From Gaiellasilicea sp963850995 (lineage in GTDB: Bacteria > Actinomycetota > Thermoleophilia > Gaiellales > Gaiellaceae), in contig CAWKNQ010000013.1 in NCBI GenBank assembly GCA_963850995.1, forward strand, positions 248,001 through 312,000: 64,000 bases of DNA, written 5' to 3'. Below, piece by piece: positions 7,046-15,562 of this stretch (positions are counted from its first letter, which is position 1; each line of letters starts with the position of its first letter). Position numbers and translations under genes: made by a program. Below the pieces are notes generated by a model. It was given only the letters and a program-made list of their open reading frames with translations. It made no database searches and had not been told where the DNA came from.

Positions 7046-8443
7046 GGGGCGCTCGTGAGCGCGACCGGCGTGCCGGGCCTGGTCGCGTGCACGAACGAGA
7101 CCGAGAGCCGGTAGTGGCCGGGCGCGATGCGGGCGCCGAGGCGGAACGCGACGCGGCGCCCTGCGGCGGCCCGGCCGGTCCGCCAGGCGGTCACCGACCC
7201 GGCTGGGAGCCGCACCAGGCGGGCGCGGTAGACGCAGTTGCGGTCGCACCGGAGGGAGATCTTACGGTCGCCCGGCACGAACGCGACCAGCGGCTTGACG
7301 GGGACCGGGCACTCGCCGAGCGTCCCGTTCGCGATCGCGTCGAGCGTGCCGCGCACGATGCCGAGCGACGTCTTCGGCGTCCCGTCGGCGTAGAAGAGCC
7401 CGGACTGCCAGCCGGCGCGGAACGGCTCGTCGGACGAGTGGAAGAGCAGCACCCCGGCGACGTTCGACTGGCAGTACGCGAGCCGGAGCGCCTTCGCGTA
7501 GGCGGCCGCCTGCGCGGTCTCCGAGACCGGCCGGGTGGTGACGGGCTCCGAGCCCGACGTAGAGGGCCGCCTTGTCGGCCGGGATCACGGACTCGATCCC
7601 GTACTCGTCGTAGAGGATCGGCAGGCCCGAGCCCTTCTGCGCGGTACCGTTGAAGGCGCTGCCGAGCAGCTGCACCAGCCGGTCCTGGTCGACCAGGCCA
7701 AGGTGGTCGCGGTCGCCCGGAAGCCGGTCGACGGCGACGCTCGAGTTCTGGCCGTACGGGTGGAAGGCGAAGCCGTCCATGACCGGCCGGGTGCGCCGGC
7801 TGGCGCGGTAGGTCGCTCCCCACTCGCGGATGAACCGCGTCGGCGAGATCGTGTCGCGGCCCGTGAGCGGCTTGTCGACGCCGCGCGGCGCCAGGGCGCC
7901 GCCCCAGACGACGGTCTCGGGAACGGCCTCCTTGACGGCGTCGTACGTCTTCGCGAGCAGGCTGTTGTACGCAGGCGCCGACGCACCGGTGCCGTTGGCG
8001 CGGAACTGCGGTAGCCAGAAGCGGTTCAGGTTCGGCTCGTTGCCCACGATCACGTCCCGGAACGCCTCGTTCGACTTGAGGAGCTCCGTCACGTAGGCCG
8101 CGAACTCCGACTGCGCCTGCACCGTGAGCGGGGTCGTCAGCGAGCCGGCGTGGTAGACGGACACGTAGACGCGCACGCCGTGGAGGGCGGCTGCGGCGGC
8201 GACGTTCGCAAGGATGGCGGCCTCGTGCTCGCTCGGCGCGACGAGACCCGGCTCCCACGTGCTCGTGATCCGGACGGCTCGGAAACCGGCCAGCCGGAGG
8301 AGGCCCATGGTCGCCTCCGAGTCGACGAGGGTCGGCGACCGCACTGCGTCCTCGGCGGCGCCGAGCGAGATCGACGAACCGCCCGCGTGTGCCGCAGGCA
8401 CGAGCGCAAGCGCCGCCAGAAGTGCCCCCAGAGCCCTGAACAC
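7006..8443 (-). CDS. secreted glycoside-hydrolase-like protein with C-terminal beta domain (paralogue 2, frameshifted)
   Basis: A signal peptide (MFRALGALLAALALVPAAHA) is followed by a barrel domain closely parallel to the downstream paralogue (DVIVGNEPNLNRFWLPQF, WGGALAPRGVDKP, FAFHPYG, ILYDEYGIES). At 7553-7555 a GGG run on the coding strand breaks the frame. Removing one G restores YVGSEPVTTRPVSET, matching the EGSEPASTVDEAT of the paralogue, and the frame then continues to 7006. The rest includes an extra C-terminal beta-sandwich domain of about 95 residues absent from paralogue 1. The gene is therefore either a recent pseudogene or, more likely, affected by a sequence error. The two genes are tandem duplicates on the same strand and probably share an operon. 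Confidence 0.7.
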
Positions 8444-8463
8444 AGCGGGCTAAGGTAGCTGTC

Positions 8464-10314
8464 GTGCCAGACGTCTCGGGCAAGTTGAAGTCGATCCCGG
8501 CCAAGCCCGGCGTCTACCTCTTCCGCGACGAGCGGGGCGAGGTTCTCTACATCGGCAAGGCGAAGTCGCTGCGGCCGCGCGTACGCTCGTACTTCCAGGC
8601 CGGCCGCGGCGATACCCGCGCGTCGATCCCCAACCTCGTCACGCGGATCGCCGACCTCGACGTGATCGTCACCCGCACCGAGGTCGAGGCGCTCCACCTC
8701 GAGCAGAACCTCGTCAAGCGGCACCGGCCGCCGTTCAACGTCCGGCTCCGCGACGACAAATCGTTCCCGTACATCGCCGTGACCGTCGAGGACGACTACC
8801 CGCGCGTGATGTTCACCCGCGAGCGCCACCGCCGCGGCGTCCGGTACTTCGGCCCGTATGCGAACGCGAAGAAGGTGCGCGAGACCCTGGACGTGCTCAA
8901 CCGCGTCTTCCAGTTCCGGCCCTGCGAAGGGCCGAAGCCGGGCCGCCACTCCGGCATCCCGTGCCTCGACTTCCACATCGAGCGCTGCCACGCGCCCTGC
9001 GTCGACTACATCTCGAAGCAGAACTACGGCGAGATCATCGAAGGCGTGGTCAACTTCCTCTCGGGCGACACGAAGACGATCGTGCGCGAGCTGCAGCGGC
9101 AGATGGCCGAGGCGGCTGCGGACGAGCGCTTCGAGGACGCGGCCCGGTACCGGAACCGGCTCTTCGCGATCGAGAACCTCGCCGAGCGGCAGGGCGCGGA
9201 CCGGCGCGAGACCGGATCGATCGACGTGCTCGGCGTCGCGGCCGAGGGGGACCGCGCCGCGGTTCAGGTCTTCCCGCTCCGCGGCGGGAAGATGATCGAC
9301 CGGCACGGCTTCCACCTCGAGAACGTCGAGGGCCAGGACCCGACCACGATCCTGGAGGCGTTCTGCCTCGAGTACTACGGCAACGCGCCCTCGATCCCGC
9401 CTCAGATCGTCGTGCCGCCCGACGCGACGGGGATCGAAGCGCTGCAGCAGTTTCTCTCCGAGCTGCGCGGTTCGCGCGTCGAGGTGCGCGCGCCCGCGCG
9501 GGGAGAGAAGCGGCGGCTCGCCGAGCTCGCGGGCCAGAACGCCAGGATCGCGCTCGAGTCGGAGACGCTCGTCACCGAGCAGAAGCGCCTGCGCCGGGTC
9601 GCCGCGCTCGAGGAGTTGCGCGAGGCGCTCAACCTCGAGAGCCTGCCGCTCCGGATCGAGTGCTACGACATCTCGAACATCCAGGGGCAGGAGATCGTCG
9701 GCTCGATGGTCGTCTTCCAGGACGGGCTGGCCAAGAAGGCGCACTACCGCAAGTTCGCCGTGCGCGGCCTCGACGGCCAGGACGACTTCGCCGCGCTGGC
9801 CGAGGTCGTCTCACGCCGTTTCGCCCGCCTGCGCACGGGCACGGAGGAGGACTACGACGAAGGGTTCGCGACGGCGCCGAACCTCGTCGTCATCGACGGC
9901 GGCAAGGGACAGCTTTCGGCCGCGCTGACGGCGATGCAGGCCTACGACCTGCCGCGCGTGGCCGCGATCGCGCTGGCCAAGCGGATCGAGGAGGTGTTCG
10001 TGCCCGGCCGTTCCGACCCGATCCTGCTCGATCCCCTGAGCTCGGGCCTGCAGCTGCTGCAGCGGGTCCGGGACGAGGCGCATCGCTTCGCGCTCGACTT
10101 CCACCGCCAGCGCCGCTCGGCGCGCGCGCGCGAGTCGCTCTTCGACACGCTCGAGGGCGTCGGCCCGGTGCGGCGGCGCGCGCTCCTGCGGCACTTCGGC
10201 TCGACCGAGCGCGTGCTCGGCGCGAGCCAGGAGGAGCTCGAGGGCGTTCCCGGGCTGCCGCCGAAGACCGCCCGGGCGATCTACGCGCAGCTGCACCGGA
10301 CCGGCCGCGGTTAG
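8464..10314 (+). CDS. uvrC: UvrABC excision nuclease subunit C
   Basis: The protein has 616 residues and is full length. It makes both incisions around bulky DNA lesions after UvrA/UvrB damage recognition. The N-terminal GIY-YIG nuclease (PGVYLF, VLYIGKAKSLRPRVRSYF; residues 14-45) makes the 3' cut. A cysteine-containing segment (CLDFHIERCHAPC), a UVR coiled coil (about 205-235), an RNase H-like 5' nuclease with IECYDISNIQG and RDEAHRFALDFHR, and a C-terminal helix-hairpin-helix pair (LEGVGPVRRRALLRHFGS) follow in the standard order. The start GTG at 8464 lies close to the divergent glycosidase-like gene. No SOS box was seen in the 20-bp gap. In many actinobacteria uvrC begins the uvrC-rapZ-yvcK-whiA-gap cluster; here rapZ and yvcK are absent between it and whiA. 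Confidence 0.97.
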   Translation: MPDVSGKLKSIPAKPGVYLFRDERGEVLYIGKAKSLRPRVRSYFQAGRGDTRASIPNLVTRIADLDVIVTRTEVEALHLEQNLVKRHRPPFNVRLRDDKSFPYIAVTVEDDYPRVMFTRERHRRGVRYFGPYANAKKVRETLDVLNRVFQFRPCEGPKPGRHSGIPCLDFHIERCHAPCVDYISKQNYGEIIEGVVNFLSGDTKTIVRELQRQMAEAAADERFEDAARYRNRLFAIENLAERQGADRRETGSIDVLGVAAEGDRAAVQVFPLRGGKMIDRHGFHLENVEGQDPTTILEAFCLEYYGNAPSIPPQIVVPPDATGIEALQQFLSELRGSRVEVRAPARGEKRRLAELAGQNARIALESETLVTEQKRLRRVAALEELREALNLESLPLRIECYDISNIQGQEIVGSMVVFQDGLAKKAHYRKFAVRGLDGQDDFAALAEVVSRRFARLRTGTEEDYDEGFATAPNLVVIDGGKGQLSAALTAMQAYDLPRVAAIALAKRIEEVFVPGRSDPILLDPLSSGLQLLQRVRDEAHRFALDFHRQRRSARARESLFDTLEGVGPVRRRALLRHFGSTERVLGASQEELEGVPGLPPKTARAIYAQLHRTGRG

Positions 10315-10321
10315 GGCGCCG

Positions 10322-11059
10322 ATGCCCGAGGACCACTTCGGCGAGCGCGTAGCGGAACGGTTCGACGAGCGGTATGCGCACAAGGCCGACCCTGCAGTCG
10401 TCGACCCCATCGTCGCCTTCCTCGCCGACCTGGCCGGCGACGGCGCCGCGCTGGAGCTGGGCATCGGCACGGGCCGGATCGCGCTGCCGCTCGCGCGACG
10501 CGGCGTCCGGGTGCACGGGATCGATCTGTCGGAGGCGATGGTCGCGCAGCTGCGAGCGAAGCCGGGCGCCGAGCAGATCCGCGTCACGATCGGCGATTTC
10601 GCCACGACGACCGTCGACGGCACGTTCTCCGTCGCCTACCTCGTCGCCAACACGATCATGAACCTGACGACGCAGGACGAGCAGGTCGCCTGCTTCCAGA
10701 ACGTCGCCGCGCACCTCGAGCCGGGCGGCTGCTTCGTGATCGAGGTGCTCGTGCCGGGGTTGCGGCGGCTTCCGCCCGGCGAGACGTTCCAGCTCTTCGA
10801 CGTGAGCCCGACGCACGTCGGGCTCGACGAGTACGACGTGGCTCGGCAGGGCCTGGTCTCGCACCACTACTGGATCGAAGACGGCAAGGTCGAGCTCTTC
10901 TCGCCGCCGTTCCGCTACGTGTGGCCGTCGGAGCTCGACCTGATGGCGCGGCTCGCCGGGATGACGCTGCGCGAGCGCTGGAGCGACTGGCAGCGAGAGC
11001 CGTTCACGGGCGACAGCGCCAAGCACGTCTCCGTCTGGGCGACGACCGAACAGCGCTAG
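10322..11059 (+). CDS. class I SAM-dependent methyltransferase
   Basis: The protein has 245 residues. It has a Rossmann-type methyltransferase fold with motif I ALELGIGTGRIALPLARRG (about 42-60), an acidic strand end GIDLSEAM that binds the ribose, and a later DF motif (IGDFATT). The second half, rich in aromatic residues, would form the acceptor pocket, but the acceptor cannot be deduced. ATG at 10322 is seven bases after the uvrC stop, so it is probably co-transcribed with uvrC. It ends ten bases before the convergent flippase-like gene. Confidence 0.85.
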   Translation: MPEDHFGERVAERFDERYAHKADPAVVDPIVAFLADLAGDGAALELGIGTGRIALPLARRGVRVHGIDLSEAMVAQLRAKPGAEQIRVTIGDFATTTVDGTFSVAYLVANTIMNLTTQDEQVACFQNVAAHLEPGGCFVIEVLVPGLRRLPPGETFQLFDVSPTHVGLDEYDVARQGLVSHHYWIEDGKVELFSPPFRYVWPSELDLMARLAGMTLRERWSDWQREPFTGDSAKHVSVWATTEQR

Positions 11060-11069
11060 AGCGCACGGC

Positions 11070-12011
11070 TCAGGAGGGGGCGGGCTTCTTGTCCGCGCCG
11101 ACGAGCGAGCGCCAGTCGGTGTGGCCGAGGATGAGGAAGAGCGCGGTGAAGCCGGCGATCACGTTGACGACGGTCAGCGTCAGCTTCATGCCGACGCTGA
11201 AGGCGAGCAGGGTGGCGCGACCGACACCGGTGCCGGAGAAGACGTAGACGATGAACGCCTGCTCGGTGCCGATCCCGCCCGGCGAGATCGGGACGAGCGT
11301 GGCGAGACTCTGCGTCACCTGGACGAGGAGCACGTTCCGAAGTGACTGGTCGATCCCGAATGCGCCGAGGAAGAACCAGATCGCGACGAAGCGGAGCATC
11401 CAGTCGGCTGCCTGCCAGAGCGCGACCGTGCGTAGGTAGACGGACCGGTCGGCCAGGACGGCGAACCCCTGGCGCACGCGCTGCTTGAACTCCTCCAGGT
11501 GAAGCCGCACCCAGGCGAGGCCGACACCGGCGAGGATCACGAGCGCGAGCAGGAGCAGGAGCGAGAACTCCGGGCTCCTCGCGACCCAGCGGAAGTCGAA
11601 GCCCGGCAGGTTCCCGAGCGCGTCGAGCCCGGGGAGGACGCCGAGCGTGAGCGCGTAGAGGAAGATCAGCCCCGCCGCCGCCATGTCGAAGAAGGAGAGG
11701 ACGAGCAGCGTCGAGCCGAGCGCCGTGTAGGTGCTGCCCGGGACGGCATGATGCGCGAGGTAGAGCTTGACCGCGTCGCCGGCGCGCGCCGGCACGATCG
11801 CGTTCACGCCGACCCCGGCGAGGTAGGCGCCGTAGATCGAGCGCCAGCGCACCATCGTCTCCGGGTACGCGGCGGCAATCGTGTTCCGCCACGCCATTCC
11901 CGTGCAGCATGTCTTCAGCAGGTGGGAGCAGATCGCGAGCGCGAGCGGGCCGAAGTTGACCGACGCGAGCTGCTCGAAGAACGTTCCGATCGCGTCCAGG
12001 ACGGCGCCCAC
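11070..12011 (-). CDS. lysylphosphatidylglycerol synthetase-type membrane domain / flippase-like protein
   Basis: The protein has 313 residues and about eight hydrophobic helices. It carries the family hallmark SPGGIGTEQAFIVYVF and the early pattern YLAGVGVNAIVPARAGDAVKLYL of UPF0104/LPG_synthase_TM proteins. These act as lipid or glycolipid translocators. The soluble aminoacyl-transferase domain of MprF is missing, so a stand-alone flippase or lipid-binding role is more likely than lysyl-PG synthesis. The ATG at 12011 is preceded by the GC-rich hairpin region that also ends pruA. Confidence 0.85.
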   Translation of the reverse strand: MGAVLDAIGTFFEQLASVNFGPLALAICSHLLKTCCTGMAWRNTIAAAYPETMVRWRSIYGAYLAGVGVNAIVPARAGDAVKLYLAHHAVPGSTYTALGSTLLVLSFFDMAAAGLIFLYALTLGVLPGLDALGNLPGFDFRWVARSPEFSLLLLLALVILAGVGLAWVRLHLEEFKQRVRQGFAVLADRSVYLRTVALWQAADWMLRFVAIWFFLGAFGIDQSLRNVLLVQVTQSLATLVPISPGGIGTEQAFIVYVFSGTGVGRATLLAFSVGMKLTLTVVNVIAGFTALFLILGHTDWRSLVGADKKPAPS

Positions 12012-12064
12012 GCGATCACGTTACCTCGGTCTCCCTAGCGGTTCCTGGCGCCCGCTCGCTGCGC

Positions 12065-12106
12065 GAGGCTGCGCCGGAGGCCGGCTCCGCCGGCCGGGAG
12101 GCGCAG
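12065..12106 (-). terminator. two-tier GC hairpin after pruA (likely terminator)
   Basis: Outer arms GGCTGCGCC (12065-12073) and GGCGCAGCC (12098-12106) enclose an inner perfect hairpin GGCCGGC/GCCGGCC (12077-12083/12087-12093, loop TCC). It lies 15 bases beyond the pruA stop on the minus strand and before the flippase-like gene. There is no T tract, as is common in very high-GC genomes. Part of the right arm is also repeated at 23228-23254. Confidence 0.45.
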
Positions 12107-12120
12107 CCGGCCAGGGGCCG

Positions 12121-13771
12121 CTAGGGCCGGTCTGCTCCGTCCGGGGCCATGAACGGGTAGCGGTAGTCGGTGGCCGGGACGAAGGTCTCCTTGACCGTGC
12201 GCGGGCTGACCCAGCGGATCAGGTTCCACATCGAGCCGGCCTTGTCGTTCGTCCCGGACGCGCGCGAGCCGCCGAACGGCTGCTGACCGACGACCGCGCC
12301 CGTCGGCTTGTCGTTCACGTAGAAGTTGCCGGCCGCGTAGCGGAGCGCTGCGTGGGCTTCCTCGACGGCGTAGCGGTCGTCGGCGAAGACCGCACCCGTG
12401 AGGCCGTACGGAGCGCTCTTGTCGACGAGCTCGAGCGTGTCGCTCCAGCGCTTGTCGTCGTACACGTAGGTGGTCACGACCGGGCCGAACAGCTCTTCCT
12501 GCATCGTCCGGTACCCGGGGTCCTCGGTCTGGATCACGGTCGGTGCGACGAAGTAGCCCTCGCTGTCGTCGTAGTCGCCGCCGGCGACGATCTCGGCCTT
12601 GCCGGACGCGCGTGCCTCCTCGATTGCCTCCTTCTGCGTCTTGAAGGAGCTGCCGTCGATCACGGCGCCCATGAAGTTCGAGAAGTCGGAGACGTCGCCC
12701 ATGCGCAGCTCGCCTACCTGCTCGGCGAGCCGATCCTTGAGGTCGGGCCACATGCTCTTCGGCGCGTACACGCGCGATGCCGCCGAGCACTTCTGGCCCT
12801 GGTACTCGAACGAGCCGCGCACGATGGCAGTCGCGACCTCGTCGACGTCGGCGCTCGCGTGCGCGATGATGAAGTCCTTGCCGCCCGTCTCGCCGACGAT
12901 CCGCGGATAGTTGCGGTATTCGGCGATCCGGCCGCCGACCGTCTTCCACATCCCCTGGAAGACGGGCGTCGAGCCGGTGAAGTGGATGCCGGCGAGCTCC
13001 GGGCTCGCGAGCGCGGCGTCGCCCACGGTGGCGCCCGAGCCGTAGACGATGTTGATCACGCCGTCCGGGAGGCCCGCTTCGCGCAGGATCTGCAGCGTGT
13101 AGTGAGCCGAGAGCGCGGCCGTCGAAGCCGGCTTCCAGACGACCGTGTTGCCCATCAGTGCCGGCGAGCCGGAGAGGTTCCCGCCGATGGCCGTGAAGTT
13201 GAACGGGCTCACGGCGAAGACGAAGCCTTCGAGCGGCCGGTACTCGAGCCGGTTCCAGACGCCCGGCGAGGAGGCCGGCTGCTCCGAGTAGAGGCGGAAC
13301 ATGAACTCGACGTTGAAGCGCCAGAAGTCGATCAGCTCGCAGGCTGCGTCGATCTCCGCCTGGTGTGCGGTCTTGGACTGGTTGAGCATCGTCGCGGCGA
13401 CGAGGGTGGAGCGCCACGGGCCTGCGAGCAGCTCGGCAGCGCGCAGGAAGACTGACGCGCGCTCTTCCCAGGGGAGGCGCGACCAGTCACCGTGTGCGTC
13501 GCGCGCCGCTTCGATCGCCTGCTCGACGTGCTCGGGACCGCCCTTCGCCACGTCGGCGAGGACATGCTCTTTCCGGTGCGGCATCACGGCCTGGGTCGTC
13601 TCCTTCGTCCCGACTTCCTTGCCGCCGATCACCATCGGAATCTCGATCCGCTCGCCCTCCATCTGCGTCAGCCGCACGCGGAGCTCCTCGCGCTCCGGCG
13701 AGCCGGGCGCGTACATGCGCACCGGCTCGTTGATCGGCGTGGGCGGCCTGAAAGATCCCGGGCTTGCTCAC
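12121..13771 (-). CDS. pruA: L-glutamate gamma-semialdehyde (1-pyrroline-5-carboxylate) dehydrogenase, frameshift near start
   Basis: The enzyme oxidises glutamate semialdehyde to glutamate with NAD in proline catabolism. Visible ALDH features: SPFNFTAIGGNLSGSPALMGN, the glycine-rich FTGSTPVF, catalytic Glu in GETGGKD and nucleophile Cys in EYQGQKCSAASR, and the C-terminal QQPFGGSRASGTNDKAG. The main frame is open from ATG 13722. Homologous N-terminal sequence (FRPPTPINEPVR) continues upstream, where removing one base from the AAA/TTT run at 13751-13753 joins it to a GTG start at 13771 (VSKPGIF). If the base is real, translation would start at 13722 or the GTG just before it. No proline dehydrogenase gene is adjacent. 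Confidence 0.93.
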
Positions 13772-13800
13772 GGCCCGATTGTAGAGTCGAGGTCGATGCG

Positions 13801-14400
13801 ATGCGCGTGACGCGGCACCCGTACGAGATCGAGGGTTGGGGGGTCGGGGAGCTCTGGGTCGGCGACGGCAGCGTGGTCGTGGCGCACGACCCGCCGGCAC
13901 CGGGTGTCCGCTTCGAAGGCGCACTCGGCGAAGCCGGCGCCCAGGGCGGCTCCGCAACCGGCCCCGAAACCGACCCCCAAACGAGCCCCAGGGGCACCCC
14001 GGGTGTCCCTACTGAAACGCTATCGGCCGACCGTGCGCAGGAGCGTGACGGACTCGTGCCGGAATTGCTCCGATCGCTCCACAGGTACTTCCGCGGCGAG
14101 CCGGTCTCGTTCGCGGACGTCCCGCTCGACGGTGGCTGGGGGACGCCGTTCCAGGACGCGCTCGCCGCCGAGCTCCGAGCCGTGCCCTGGGGCGAGGTGG
14201 TCACGTACGGCGAGCTCGCCGCGCTCGCGGGCCGCTCGCGCGCCGCCCGTGCAGCCGGCACTTTCTGCGCCGAGAACCGCTTCGCCCTGTTCGTCCCGTG
14301 CCACCGCGTCGTCTCGGTCGGCGGCATCGGCGGCTACGGCGCTCTCGGCGTCGAGTACAAGCAACGCCTGCTCCGGCTCGAGGGACATGACGCTCTCTGA
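13801..14400 (+). CDS. ogt: methylated-DNA-[protein]-cysteine S-methyltransferase
   Basis: The protein has 199 residues. It removes alkyl groups from O6-alkylguanine by irreversible transfer to its own Cys. The active site PCHRVV, the DNA-reading helix (VPWGEVVTYGELAALAGRSRAARAAG) and GGIGGYG are all intact near the C terminus. The N-terminal domain has an unusual Gly/Pro/Thr-rich low-complexity insert (about residues 40-75). The end overlaps the start of whiA by 14 bases. It is divergent from pruA, with about 30 bp between the starts. Confidence 0.92.
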   Translation: MRVTRHPYEIEGWGVGELWVGDGSVVVAHDPPAPGVRFEGALGEAGAQGGSATGPETDPQTSPRGTPGVPTETLSADRAQERDGLVPELLRSLHRYFRGEPVSFADVPLDGGWGTPFQDALAAELRAVPWGEVVTYGELAALAGRSRAARAAGTFCAENRFALFVPCHRVVSVGGIGGYGALGVEYKQRLLRLEGHDAL

Positions 14401-15307
14401 CGACCTGCGCGGGGAGCTGGCGGCGATCGCGCCGAAGCGGGGCTGCTGCAGGCTTGCTGAGCTGTCGGCCCTCTTCCACTCGGCGGGCAGCGTCCACCTG
14501 CGCGGTCGCGGCGAGGTCGCCCTCCATCTCGACGTCTCGACGGCCGCAGTCGCGCGGCGGGCCTTCTCACTTCTGCGCGAGCTCGGGATCGACTCGGAGA
14601 TCCGTACGTACAGCCGGAGGTCCTTCGATCGGGCGACGCGGTACCAGCTGCACGTCGATGGCAACGAGCAGGCGCTGGCGGTGCTCGCCGAGGCCGGCGT
14701 TCTGGATGCCCGTCATGCTCCCGTCGAACGGCCGCCGAAGCGGGTCGTCGGGCGTGCCTGTTGCCGGGGCGCGTACCTCCGCGGCGCACTGCTCGGCGGC
14801 GGCTCGCTGTCGGGGCCGCGGCGGCCGCATCTCGAGCTGCGCACGACGTCGCTCGAGGGCGCCGAGTTCCTGCGGCGCGTCGCCGCGGCCGGCGACGTCC
14901 GCCTCGGCGTGCTCGACCGTGGCCGGCATGCGGCCGCGTACGCGAAAGGGCTGGACACGATCGAGGCGATGCTCACCGCGGCGGGGGCGGGGGACACGGT
15001 CTTGGCCTTCGAGGAGCGCTCGGTCGTCGCTGCCGCCCGCGCCGACGCAAACCGGCTTGCGAATGCCGATCACGCGAACCTCGTGCGCACCAGCCGCGCC
15101 GCACAGGAGCAGCTCGAAGCGGTCCGGTCGCTGCAGGCAGCAGGGAAGCTGGACCGGCTCCCGGACCGGCTGGGCGAGGTCGCCCGCCTCCGCCTCCGTT
15201 ACCCGACCCTCCCACTGCGCGAGCTGGCCGAGCGGTGTGAGCCGCCGAGCACGAAGGCGTCCGTCCACCGACGCCTGCGGAAGCTGCGCGAGCTGGCGAC
15301 GCCGTGA
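14387..15307 (+). CDS. whiA: DNA-binding regulator WhiA
   Basis: The protein has 306 residues. WhiA proteins combine a degenerate LAGLIDADG homing-endonuclease-like domain (here about 1-215, with CCRGAYLRGALLGGGSLSGP and GSVHLRGRGE) and a C-terminal helix-turn-helix (about 235-305; LRYPTLPLRELAERCEPPSTKASVHRRLRKL). In sporulating actinobacteria it controls division genes; in others it affects division and metabolism. ATG at 14387 overlaps ogt. The usual neighbours rapZ and yvcK are not upstream, but gap-pgk-tpiA still lie downstream after one inserted gene. Confidence 0.93.
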   Translation: MTLSDDLRGELAAIAPKRGCCRLAELSALFHSAGSVHLRGRGEVALHLDVSTAAVARRAFSLLRELGIDSEIRTYSRRSFDRATRYQLHVDGNEQALAVLAEAGVLDARHAPVERPPKRVVGRACCRGAYLRGALLGGGSLSGPRRPHLELRTTSLEGAEFLRRVAAAGDVRLGVLDRGRHAAAYAKGLDTIEAMLTAAGAGDTVLAFEERSVVAAARADANRLANADHANLVRTSRAAQEQLEAVRSLQAAGKLDRLPDRLGEVARLRLRYPTLPLRELAERCEPPSTKASVHRRLRKLRELATP

Positions 15308-15410
15308 GGCGGTGCAGCAGTTGCCTGGCGCGAGAACGAAACGCCTCCGTTTCCCACTTGAAACGCGGGTGACGAGCAGGGCTTGATGGCGTAACCTTGG
15401 AAGTCGGCGG

Positions 15411-15507
15411 GTCCATGCTCGTCCGGCGGCGGATTCAGACCCCGTCTGCTGTCGGCACCGGAGCATGGCCACGCGGAGGGGGAGGTCGTCCTCGGAGCTC
15501 CCCCTCC
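15411..15507 (+). other. structured intergenic region between whiA and the M32 carboxypeptidase gene
   Basis: The 255-bp gap 15308-15562 holds two clear hairpins. CCATGCTC (15413-15420) pairs with GAGCATGG (15461-15468), with an inner CAGAC/GTCTG stem, and GGAGGGGGAG (15475-15484) pairs with CTCCCCCTCC (15498-15507). It could be the whiA terminator plus leader structure or a small RNA. No tRNA fits. An open frame over this stretch looks like noise. Confidence 0.35.
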
Positions 15508-15562
15508 GGCCCGCCCTTCCCGAGTGCGGCCTCGTGCGCCTCCGGCGCGGTAGGTTGCCGCC

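Noticed and set aside
8440..8470. SOS box before uvrC
   Set aside because: No CGAAC-N4-GTTCG-like palindrome is present in the short gap.
15405..15515. Possible tRNA-Sec (TTCA in a loop, GC stems)
   Set aside because: The anticodon stem does not pair, no D arm fits and there is no T-loop; only generic hairpins remain.
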